NCBI GenBank assembly: GCA_963576735.1
Contig: OY755170.1
Location: forward strand, 15,050,567 to 15,114,566
Origin: Bedellia somnulentella
Taxonomy: Eukaryota; Arthropoda; Insecta; Lepidoptera; Bedelliidae
Length of the DNA stretch: 64,000 nt
Direction: 5' to 3'
Notes under the pieces: model-generated
The model's input: only the letters and a program-made list of their open reading frames with translations
What the model was told of the DNA's origin: nothing
Database searches by the model: none
In this document: piece by piece, positions 11,880 to 21,900 of the stretch
Position numbering within the stretch: the first letter of the stretch is position 1
How the letters are laid out: every line of letters starts with the position of its first letter
Position numbers and translations under genes: made by a program

Positions 11880-13511
11880 ATGGATCAAATTGCCTCCCAT
11901 CATTTAAATAAAAACTTTAAAAATTTCTGGAAGTCTACAAACAAACTTAATACTAGACCTGGCATCCCTGTGAGCATCGATGGCGTGAGTGATCCTCAAG
12001 ATATAGCAAATGTTTTTAAGGAAGCTTTTAAAGTAACGTCACCGCTGGGGCCATATCAGTCTTCGTCATGCACTGAGGGTGAGGATGGTAAGTCCCTCGA
12101 GATTAGGTTTTCCGCTGTAGAAATTGCGAAAAATATAAATAAGATGTGCAGAGGAAAGTCTCCAGGGCATGATAGTCTTAGCATAGAGCATCTCAAGTTT
12201 GCAGGCCCACATCTTCCTCGTGTGTTAGCAATGTTTTATACCCGTTGCATGGGACACTCGTACTTGCCCTCGGAGATGACGAGAACTGTGGTGGTTCCAA
12301 TTGTTAAAAATAAAACTGGGGATGCTTCTGATAAAAGTAACTATAGACCAATATCACTGGCAACGGTTTTGGCAAAAGTACTTGATGGTCTGCTTGATAC
12401 GCAGTTGCTGCGCTTTCTACATTTTCATGATAATCAATTTGGATTTAGGCCAGGTCTATCAACGGAAAGTGCTGTGCTGTGTTTTAAGCAGACTGTCAGG
12501 TACTACACTGATAGGAAAACGCCTGTTTATGCATGCTTTCTCGACTTGTCGAAGGCCTTTGAACTGGTTTCCTACGATGTGTTATGGAAGAAGCTCAAAG
12601 ATAGTAAGGTACCTGCAGAGATTATAACAATACTTCAATACTGGTACGGAGGCCAGGTTAATTGCGTGAGATGGGCGAGAAAGATGTCGGAGCCATATCG
12701 ACTCGAATGCGGTGTTCGTCAGGGGGGATTGACTTCTACAACTCTTTTCAACTATTATGTAAATGCCCTGATCGACGGGCTCAGCAGCGCCCGTGTCGGC
12801 TGTCATATTGACGGAGTTTGCGTAAATAATATTAGTTATGCGGACGACATGGCGCTGCTGAGTGCGTCGCCCTGTGGTCTGGCAAAGCTTTTAGGGATGT
12901 GCGAGGCTTACGCGTGCACGCACGGCCTTGTATACAATGTTAGGAAGAGTGTGGTCATGGCATTTAAAACAAGATCTAAAAGTCAATGTGATATTCCTAC
13001 TTTGAAATTGAACGGAGCTCCTTTGAATGTTGTTAGTGAGTTCAAATACCTGGGTCATCTCCTTACGTGGGATCTCAAAGATAACCTTGACATACAAAGA
13101 GAACGAAGGGCTTTATCAGTTAGAGCTAATATGATCGCCCGTAGATTTTTTAAATGCTCTAATGAGGCAAAATTAACACTTTTTAGGTCATATTGCACTA
13201 GCCTGTATACGTGTAGTCTGTGGGCGGTTTATTCGCAGGAAGAATACGGAGCTCTAAGAGTTCAATTCAATAACGCGTTTAGGGCGCTGATGGGGCTGTC
13301 ACGTTTTTGTAGCGCCTCCTCAATGTTTTCTGAGGCGCGTACAGATGATTTTCACGCGATTATGCGGAAGAGGAGTGCTGCTCTAGTAAAAAGAGTGCGG
13401 GATAGCTCTAACAGCGTCTTAAGGATGGTTGCGGGCAGGTACGATTGTCTGTATATTAATCACTGCTGTGGGTTACATGTGCCCTACCTGCCCGAACCAC
13501 GACGTTTTTAA
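11880..13511 (+). CDS. LINE reverse transcriptase
   Basis: In order: NYRPISLATVLAKVLDGLL, NQFGFRPGLSTESAV, FLDLSKAFELVSYD, GVRQGGLTSTTLFNYYVNAL, the catalytic ISYADDMALLS, and the thumb block FKYLGHLLTWDL. The frame has no stop over 543 residues and ends near the element's 3' region. Together with the upstream endonuclease it formed one polyprotein before the A/T insert. The clade is CR1/Jockey-like in a broad sense; finer placement needs a tree. Confidence 0.9.
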   Translation: MDQIASHHLNKNFKNFWKSTNKLNTRPGIPVSIDGVSDPQDIANVFKEAFKVTSPLGPYQSSSCTEGEDGKSLEIRFSAVEIAKNINKMCRGKSPGHDSLSIEHLKFAGPHLPRVLAMFYTRCMGHSYLPSEMTRTVVVPIVKNKTGDASDKSNYRPISLATVLAKVLDGLLDTQLLRFLHFHDNQFGFRPGLSTESAVLCFKQTVRYYTDRKTPVYACFLDLSKAFELVSYDVLWKKLKDSKVPAEIITILQYWYGGQVNCVRWARKMSEPYRLECGVRQGGLTSTTLFNYYVNALIDGLSSARVGCHIDGVCVNNISYADDMALLSASPCGLAKLLGMCEAYACTHGLVYNVRKSVVMAFKTRSKSQCDIPTLKLNGAPLNVVSEFKYLGHLLTWDLKDNLDIQRERRALSVRANMIARRFFKCSNEAKLTLFRSYCTSLYTCSLWAVYSQEEYGALRVQFNNAFRALMGLSRFCSASSMFSEARTDDFHAIMRKRSAALVKRVRDSSNSVLRMVAGRYDCLYINHCCGLHVPYLPEPRRF

Positions 13512-14732
13512 TTGTAAATAGTGTTCATATATACATATTCATAGTCACTAGGTACTAACAAACACATAGAATAAGTTTACTAACAAGATTGTTACTAACA
13601 CATAGAATAAGCTTTACTAACAATATTGTGCCACGGAGTTGTACGTAAATAAATAAATTATTATATTATATTACAGGCGACCGTCACTGATAATGGTTGG
13701 ATTCACGGTGAAGCATTTCTGGCTTGGTTGCGTTTTTTTATTGAAAAAGTTCGTCCCTGTGAGACCAGGCCAGTATTACTGTTACTGGACAATCATGAGG
13801 CGCATAAATATTATCCAGCATTAGAATATGCCACTAAAAACTACGTCATCTTTTTATCTTTTGCTCCACACACCACAGATCGAATGCAGCCGCTAGATGT
13901 GGCTGTATATGGACCTCTCAAAAAATATTTTGAACAAGAACTAAATACCTTCCAAAAAATGCACCCAGGCCGTATTGTAAACCAATATGATATGGCCAAA
14001 CTTTTCGGTGGGGCTTACTCTAAAAGTGCTTCAGTTTAGAACGCTGTTAACGGATTTAGAAAACCAGGATTATGGCCATATGATCCAAATGTATTTGGGG
14101 AAGAAGATTACGCTCCTTCGACTATGACAGATCGTCCTTTTCAAGACTCATCGTTGGCATCAACTGAACGTGCTCCTAATAGTCCTCCTTCCACAATAGC
14201 TGACATTACTTGCAACGATGCATCGCCTACTTTAACCGTAGACTGCCCTTCAACTTCTTCCGTAGTACCGAGGACTCCACCTTTGCCTGCTTTCACCATG
14301 TCCAATGATTTACTAGAAAAAGAAGCAGGTAATTCAGAAGAAAATAATCATTTAACATCTGCAGCTAATCTCACACCATTACAAATCAGACCAATACCAG
14401 TTATGGCTGCTCCCAAAACAGCTCGTAAAAATAAAAGACAAAAATCAGAAATCCTGACATCTACCCCCGTAAAAACCGATCAAGCTGCAAAGTTTAAGAA
14501 GTTGAATGAAAACAAAACGAAAATTGCTGAGTTAGCAGGCTCCAGCATGACCAAGAAGAAACGATGCCTGGTAAAACCGCTAAACAAATCCCTGGAACCT
14601 GACTATTACTGTTCGGTGTGCGCAGATAAAATTGTGTGATGTGTGATTCAAAGAAATGAAATATGAAGTGTTAGCCATGAGCGCTAACTGTCTCCGATAT
14701 AATTGGTATCAGTTCTCGTTTGATAGTATTAA

Positions 14733-15396
14733 CACTTTGACAGCCGAAGGGTTTAAATCGCGCCTTCCCTGGTTCGCCGGCGATTTTTGCCGATATTGCA
14801 ACATGTATAAAATGAGAACTATCAATGATGGATCTATAATTCTTTTTTTATTTACACTATCGATTTGTTTATTTTTAAGATAAAAATAAAAAACATATTT
14901 AAATTGTTTTTTTTTTAATTTAAAAATGTAATACAAAAAAAGGGGTTTACGAAAAAAAATAAAAGTCGAACATGATCTTGTTTGCCTGTAATTTGTGATT
15001 ATGTTGTATAATCCTTGCGTGTATGAAACACTTTAAAGCAAGGATGGTAGCACAAAGGCACGTTGCAGTCTGGACAGTAAAATATCGTTTCTTTGCGTCC
15101 TCGTTTGCCAGTGTTTGTCTTAGAAATGTCTGCTGCACAAACTTTGCACACTCTTGCCACTTTATGCTTTTTTTCGGTGCTCGGTATCGTTTCGAGAAAG
15201 TGCCTTCCCACTAGTCTGGTACTGCTGCCTACATGGTGTGGGCCACGTGAGGGTCCTGGTTCAGCCACTGCTATACCAATACGAGACGTCGTTTTCAAAT
15301 AAACACTAGCAAAGTCAATGCCGTACGGAGTACGTGATCAGCGTCCTGGGGCATACAACCTGACACGTACTCTGCACGTGATCGGCTGTTAAAGTG
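14733..15396 (-). mobile_element. piggyBac-type element, internally deleted
   Basis: Inverted ends CACTTTGACAGCCGA (left) and, reversed, CACTTTAACAGCCGA (right) are directly flanked by TTAA at 14729-14732 and 15397-15400, the piggyBac target. Only the transposase C-terminus remains inside. Confidence 0.88.
14999..15298 (-). pseudogene. piggyBac transposase C-terminal zinc domain
   Basis: The frame contains STRLVGRHFLETIPSTEKK, then VARVCKVCAADI and YCPDCNVPLCYHPCFKVFHT. This is the cysteine-rich tail of piggyBac/PGBD transposases, which binds the element ends. The catalytic DDD core is absent. Coding is antisense to the window and close to the left terminal repeat, as expected for the 3' end of the gene. 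Confidence 0.85.
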
Positions 15397-15424
15397 TTAA
15401 CAAACTTTAGAATTAATAAATCTA

Positions 15425-15517
15425 AACGAAGCTTGAGAGGGTTGCCAGGATCGAACAAAGTGGCAATCGACAGTCTCTGCCTACCCCAATGGGAACTAAC
15501 GGTATACATATGTATGA
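15425..15517 (-). repeat. Copy of a CATACATA/CCCATTGGGGTAGGCAGAG repeat
   Basis: Read on the minus strand it contains TTAGTTCCCATTGGGGTAGG, CAGAGACTGTCGAT and ATCCTGGCAACCCTCTC, matching 35785-35880 with few differences. Class unknown. Confidence 0.7.
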
Positions 15518-15520
15518 AAA

Positions 15521-15814
15521 TAATACGGTGACGTAAAAATCAATTGCGTCCTCACGCTTGGACTCCAAAATGTTATGAGAACCATTTTTAACTAACAAAT
15601 TTGATTGTATATTGCTGTGTACTTGAATTTAACTGTCTGTGTAAATTAGCTCACAATGTATAGTTGCCAACAAATGCCTTGACTTACGTTTGGCTAAAAA
15701 CTTAAAGGGATCAACCTTTATTGCACTCTACGGTACTTGTTGTTACTTACCCCGTTACAGCCTTAGCGGTTACGAAGAAATTATGTTGTCTAGTCTCGCA
15801 TAGGGGAGATCAAA
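15521..15814. other. 3' flank of Atf-2; no other gene seen
   Basis: Lies immediately downstream of the Atf-2 stop codon on the minus strand, so it should contain the 3' UTR. No clear poly(A) signal could be chosen. Confidence 0.4.
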
Positions 15815-15980
15815 TTAAATATTTAATATACTACCTAAATCAGCAGCGATTTTGCATTTTTTGGAATGTCGCATTATGAATGCTTTTAAAGCGGCGTTTT
15901 CCGATCTTAATTTACTGTTTTCAATTTTTAACGCATCATTCTCCGTTTTTTGATTCTCCATTTTTATTTTGAGTCGCTCC
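15815..15980 (-). CDS. Atf-2: Atf-2 coding exon 5 (leucine zipper, stop)
   Basis: Acceptor TTCTGTTTCAG. Encodes ERLKIKMENQKTENDALKIE and the rest of the zipper, with three leucines seven apart, then RHSKKCKIAADLGSILNI and TAA at 15817-15815. Confidence 0.88.
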
Positions 15981-18900
15981 CTGAAACAGAAATATTGGCC
16001 CCTTTGATTCACTTTAATAATTTAATATGAACAAAACCATACATATTAGGCTCTGAAGATGTTCAGCATTCATCATCCAACACTTCATGTGAATGTAGTA
16101 ATAAACTCTGTAGAATGTAAAGTTTCTCGGCCACTTGAGGAAGATAAGCGGGGAAGATGGTAAAATAAAGGTTTTTGATGATAGGTCTCCAACCGCATAG
16201 ACAAAAATTTATTGTGAGTGCTATTCTAAACCTTATATTATTCATGTCCTAATTTGAGGCTATAACTTTGGATACGTTCACTCTATGGGCCTTGGGATAT
16301 TAACTTTATTAACTTATTGTCAAATTCTGTGGCCTAATTAATCTTAGAATTAAAATTGATCATTTACTAATAATTGAATACTTTCTGAAATTATATACTT
16401 AATTATAGTAAAATTTTGATAGCTGGGCTCTCTAATTTACATTTGATATATTAATTCAGGTTTTTTTCCTAAGGTACTAAGTAAGATGGTTCTAAAGCTG
16501 GAAGCATATTATGTATTATAGTTCGCGACCTTTACATAATTGTTGTTTGAAATGGGTTAACCCTTACAATTTTAGAATTTATAAAAAAATTCTCTTTCAT
16601 AATTTATTTAATCTTTTTAGATCTAAGGCTTTAACGAAAGTATTTTGCAACATACAACTTTCCTATGGACGACATCTCGAACCCCAAGTAGACCGAATCT
16701 GAAAGATCCGACCCCAAGGGCAATAAAGGCTTATCAATTTATACTGTTAGGTTTTTCAAAAGCTAAGGATGATTTTATGGTAACAACTTTTTGTAAGACG
16801 AAATAATATCGGCAGCATTACAACCTTTTGCGTTCGTTACGGAAAGAAATTAAAGAAGAACCCAGAATCCTAAGATGTGAAATCGTCATCGCTTGGAAAA
16901 ATTAAATATTATTACATTAATTGGCATACACATATTTATATAATTAACCTGCATTAATAAACCTTAGTATATGTGCTCATATTCAATAAAATTAATTACT
17001 CTTCTCTAATGATTTGCATCTTATATAAACCAGGCCCCTATTTCACCACTCTGACAAGTCAGACAATTGTCAAGAAAAACTATGACTGCGCCGATTTTAT
17101 TTATTAAATATTCGACACTTGTTTTGCTTATCCGAAATTTTTCCTTAAACGCAAATTAAGTTATGTCGAAGGAGAAATTTATTTGTTCTCTATACATTAT
17201 CCTAAATATAACTTTACAATCAATGCCACTACTGTTGCTCTCACGGAGCGCCATTTTGTAACTTAAAATTACGACAATTGTAACGCTAGCCCTCACACTA
17301 GACTGACACACCCTCGATCTCAGATCAATAATTTCCGACAAATCTACAAATATGTCGAGCTGGATAAATTCTCCTTGTTTCACAACATAATTGTCAAAAG
17401 ATTAAGTTATCGACAATTGTAACATTATGCCTGTCATGTTAAGAACTATTTCTACACGAAATATTTTTCAAACTTATCAGTTGTCACTTGTTACTGACAT
17501 ATCTCAGCCGACATATGTCACTGACAATTGTCATGTTGGTGAAATAGGGGCCAGAAGTACCAATTTACTAAAAATACTTAAATTATTGCAATTATTAGAT
17601 AATTAATTAATTAAAATAGAATTACAAACCTGTATCTTTTGGAAGCAGCATTTCTATTTTCGTGAAATTGGTTACAAAATATTTTCTTGTCGCTTGATGT
17701 TTTACTCTTGTTTACTATCGGTTGATGATTTCGAGCATCATCTGTACTTTTGGAATCTAAACTCACTTGGTGATGTAACCGGTCGGGTAGTTTGGGTACC
17801 ATTTTTTTATTTCCTAGTGTTTGTCGTTGTATAGGTAATTTATTTTTAATAGTTTTGTCGATAGGAATACCAACTTTTTTTAATGAATTAGCGATAAGGA
17901 TCGGCATACCCACCGGGTTGACTAGAGTCACTGGAAATAATGTCCCAGTTGTGATGGGAGCCGCAACCTCCATTTTGGGCGGAGTATCAGCGCTTGAAGT
18001 TCGCTGTATAACTGGAGTTCGAGCACTTAATGTCTCTGCTGCATTTACATTTATATTTTCTCCAAGGGCTTTTTTAAGCTTTTCTCGAATGGAGCTATTT
18101 TCAGGTGTAGGTTTTTCCATCAGCTCTTCTACTGGTCTCATTCGCAAGCAGGTTTTATTTGGCAATTTAATTATCACCTCATAATCAGCATCACTTATTT
18201 TAGACGGGAAATAGTCATTTTTATTGGTGTGTGTTATGTTTTTTTTTAATTTAGTTGAATTACTTTCTTTTATAACGCATTTACGCTTGTATCGATGAAG
18301 TGATGCCTCTTTGTCGATTCCTATAGATTTATCGCGATAATTATGTATACTATCAACAACTAAATCAATGGAAGTCTGACTCATTAATGGAGGGAATCTA
18401 TCTGTATGATGTGTTTTATTTAATTCAGCTGTAATATTATCACGGTTATTGGCATTTGTAGTATCTTTGATCACTGAATCCGAAAAGGAGGTGAGTGAAA
18501 CTGGCACATTTGGTTTCGATGTTTCTGAGTTATGACTGTCCTTCCTGATTTCTATATTACTTTGTATTTTTATAATGTTGTTGGTGTAAGAGACAGTCTC
18601 ATTTATTATATCTTTATTGGAAGCTATTTCTTCATGACGTATTACGGGAACGTCACTTGTACCCCCCAATTTATCAAAATCAGGCTTCCCTACAAGTCTG
18701 CTGATTGTTGTCACTTCATTTGTAAGTTTTGATATAGTAGTTGTCTCGTATTCTTTTATAGCACCTGTTTCATCACTTGAAGACCTGCATAAAAACTTGT
18801 TTTTATTCATCTGATAGAGTTACTATAAATAATTGCTTGTAGCAAAAAAGTTGCCTTCTATTTTTAATTAATTGTTTAGTTTTTGAAGGCGGGGTTAAGT

Positions 18901-21900
18901 GTTTGGCCATGTGCTGACAAAAATTCTTTTCCCATGGTCCTGTCAATCTACATATTCAAATGTACATTGGCATTCAGCCGAAAGTCAATATACATTGTTC
19001 AAAACATTGGAAAACTACATTTCAAAATTATCTATCAAACCAAGTACCAAAAATACATTTGGCGCCAAAAGAAAAATATATATGTTTAAAGCGTTTTTCT
19101 TCAAAACGCTAAGTTGTAACACAATATTATCTATAATAATTAAAGAAGTTTTCTGGCTTTGACGACAACTGAGTTCGAGTGGATAGGTGACTAGCTTCTC
19201 AGTCTGGAGGTTGCGGGTTCGATTCCCGCTGAGGGCAACCTTTATGTGATGAGCATAAATGTTTGTTTCTTAGTCTTGGGTGTTACTTATATGTGTATTA
19301 TATAATATTAAATATATCGCTGAGTTAGTATCCCATAATAAAGTCTTACTTAGTTTTGGGGCCAACTTGATCTGTGTGAAATATGTCCTTATATGTATTT
19401 ATTATTATAGCCATCTTTTGCGTCAATACCAAGAAGAAATATAACTTTAAAACCTCAGATCACGGATGTTAACCCGAGGTATCAACTTCATTAAATGTGG
19501 CGGAACGCCCAACCAGGAATATATTATGTTTTTGTTTTAATTATGCTTTGAATAAAAATTATACTTACTTTCAGCTAGATGGGAATTTTCGCACCCTAAT
19601 TTGACTGGGCTATAGTATATGTACTTATTACTTCTCAGACATTCACGCTGTAAGATATAACCTGCATATTCCCTATTGCATGCTCTATTCATAAATATTG
19701 ATAAAAATATAAAAACGAAATTAATATACTACCTGCTGACGGTGATATTTCTCTGATTGTTCGTGGCGGTATAATGCATGGTGTCACCGTGTTCATGGTT
19801 CGCCGGAAATATCATTTGAGGAGTATGAAGCGCATCATCTATGCCACCGCTTTCACCCTCCACGACCACTAAACCAGATCTACAATACAGTTGTTATGAT
19901 AGATTGAAATGAATGAACTCATAATTAATAATAATATGTTATAAATATTGTAATACTAAACCAGCAATAGCTACCGTCACATCGATTTTCTCATATACAT
20001 TTTGAATTAAAAACAATGTAATATTCACAATTCGGTATGCAAAGTTTGATAATGTGTTGCTGGTCACAAAACCATTTCGAGATTTTATGTATTTAACGTT
20101 ATTTACAAAATAATAAATAAAATATCTCTAAGATGATTGTTATTTTATCCAAACTCTATAAAATAGTTTTTGACCTCTTATATTTTTTAAGGGTAAACGC
20201 CTCAGAGAATTCTTTCAGAAAAGAAAACAAATCTTTAATCCCAATTACTTCAATAAATAAAATGTCAAAGTCACATTTGTTATTTTGATTATGGTCCGTT
20301 TCGCTTGGTTGTCACTTTATAAACTTATATACTTGATTCGGTTTCAATATCCTATTTTGAAAAAGTGAAAATAATATTTGTTATTTAATGAGATATTAAA
20401 TCCAATCTGATTTATTTAGTACGCTGATAGCGCTTTAAGCAATTTTGATTCGAAAAAGAATTTATTAGTACGAGGGCGGGTCAATAAGTCCGTGTTTTCT
20501 GAATTTCTGACCTCTTTACTGAAACAACAAAACTGCTCCTGTGAACAGGCATCTGTCAGTTGACTGCTGTCTAAATTTTAACTTGCTGCGTCAGTTACTT
20601 TGTGTTTGACAGCTATTTTTATCAGACTACTCACAAATTTGAGGAGTAAATGGAAAAAAGTGAATTTCGTGTGCTTATTAAGCATTATTCCTTTCGAAAA
20701 AAAACCATTACCGAGACCAAGGCTAAGCTTGATAAATACTATGGGGACTCTGCACCATCGATTTCAATGGTAAAAAAGTGGTTTACTGAATTTCGTTGTG
20801 GCCGTACGAGCACTGAAGACGCCGAACGTCCTGGACGCCCAGTTGAGGTCTCTACACCCGAAACAATCGAGAAAGTTCACCATATGGTGTTGGCCGACCG
20901 AAGATTGAAAGTGCGAGAGATTGTGGAAGCCGTAGGGATCTCGCATGGCTCAGTGGTTTCAATTTTGAATGATCACTTGGGCATGAGAAAGCTTTCCGCA
21001 AGATGGGTGCCGCGTTTTCTCACAGTCGACCACAAACGCAATCGTGTAACAACTTCACAGGAAGGTTTGGCGTTGTTTAATCGCAATGTGGTGGAGTTTT
21101 TGCGCCGTTTTGTAACCGTGGACGAAACATGGATCCATCACAACACACCAGAGACCAAAAAACTGTCAAAACAGTGGGTTCTAAGGGTGAATCGGCTCCA
21201 AAGTAGGCCAAGGTGGGTTTGTCAGCTAATTAAGTTATGGCGACTGTTTTTTGGGATGCACGCGGTATAATCCACATTGACTACCTACAAAAGGGAAGAA
21301 CAATCAATGGGGAATATTATGCCAACTTATTGGACCGATTCAATGACGATTTGAAAAAAAAACTTACCTCATTCGGCCAAGAAAAAAGTTCTTTTCCACC
21401 AAGACAATGCAAGGGTGCACACATGTGCAGTTGCCATGGCAAAAATCCATGAATTGGGCTATGAATTGCTCCCTCACCCGCCCTATTCTCCAGATTTAGC
21501 TCCGAGCGACTACTGCTTGTTCCCCAAACCTGAAGAAATGGCTAGGTGGAAAAAGATTTGACTCCAATGATGAAGTCATCTCGCAAACAAAGGCCTATTT
21601 AGAGGACCACGACATATCATTTTTTTGGAAGGGATAAAAAAATTTGAGAAGCGTTGGACAAAGTGTATACAGCTCAAGGGAGACTACGTTAAAAAATAAA
21701 ATTACTTTTTTTTCAAAAAATCTGTATTTTATTCCAAAAGTCACGGACTTATTGACCCGCCCTCGTATAATAAAATCAAACTTTGTTAGGACAACTCGGA
21801 CTACAGAAATTAATTTGTCAAATTCTGTCAATTTAATTTGACAAGTACTGATCTTACTGAACACTAGGTATTACTGAAACTAGCCAAAACCTATATAATT

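Larger units (their letters stand above)
10539..13672 (+). mobile_element. LINE retrotransposon inside the pogo element
   Basis: Flanked by ACAGGC at 10533-10538 and 13673-13678; removing one copy restores the transposase frame across GSQA/TVTDN. It carries an endonuclease frame and a reverse-transcriptase frame and ends in an A/T-rich tail (GTAAATAAATAAATTATTAT...), as expected after target-primed reverse transcription. About 3.1 kb; a separate gag-like ORF1 is not seen, so it is probably 5' truncated or from a one-ORF clade. Confidence 0.85.
10066..14639 (+). pseudogene. pogo-type (DDE_1) transposase, split by a LINE
   Basis: Part one, about 10066-10538, has NPFKDGKAGDNWFSGFKRRH, the RTRGFNKPQV helix, IYNMDKTGI with the first catalytic Asp, and KGKRQVGVI. 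A frameshift near 10460 precedes FIFARKRMQERLLNN. Part two, 13679-14639, continues TDNGWIHGEAFLAWL, LLLDNHEAHKYY with the second Asp, and TTDRMQPLDVAVYGPLK with the third. After an in-frame TAG at 14037 it runs on through NAVNGFRKPGLWPYDPNVF and a Ser/Pro-rich tail to a CSVCADKIV zinc-ligand start. The LINE entered between GSQA and TVTDNG. Element termini were not recognised. Confidence 0.85.

Noticed and set aside
16511..16702. Small plus-strand frame as an additional host exon
   Set aside because: No domain, no convincing splice signals, and it lies in an Atf-2 intron.
17792..18184. 130-residue plus-strand frame
   Set aside because: Antisense shadow of Atf-2 exon 4, which is supported by splicing and domains.
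19165..19240. Possible tRNA gene
   Set aside because: A and B boxes are present, but there is no cloverleaf, and a second full-length copy with a body and tail shows it is a SINE.
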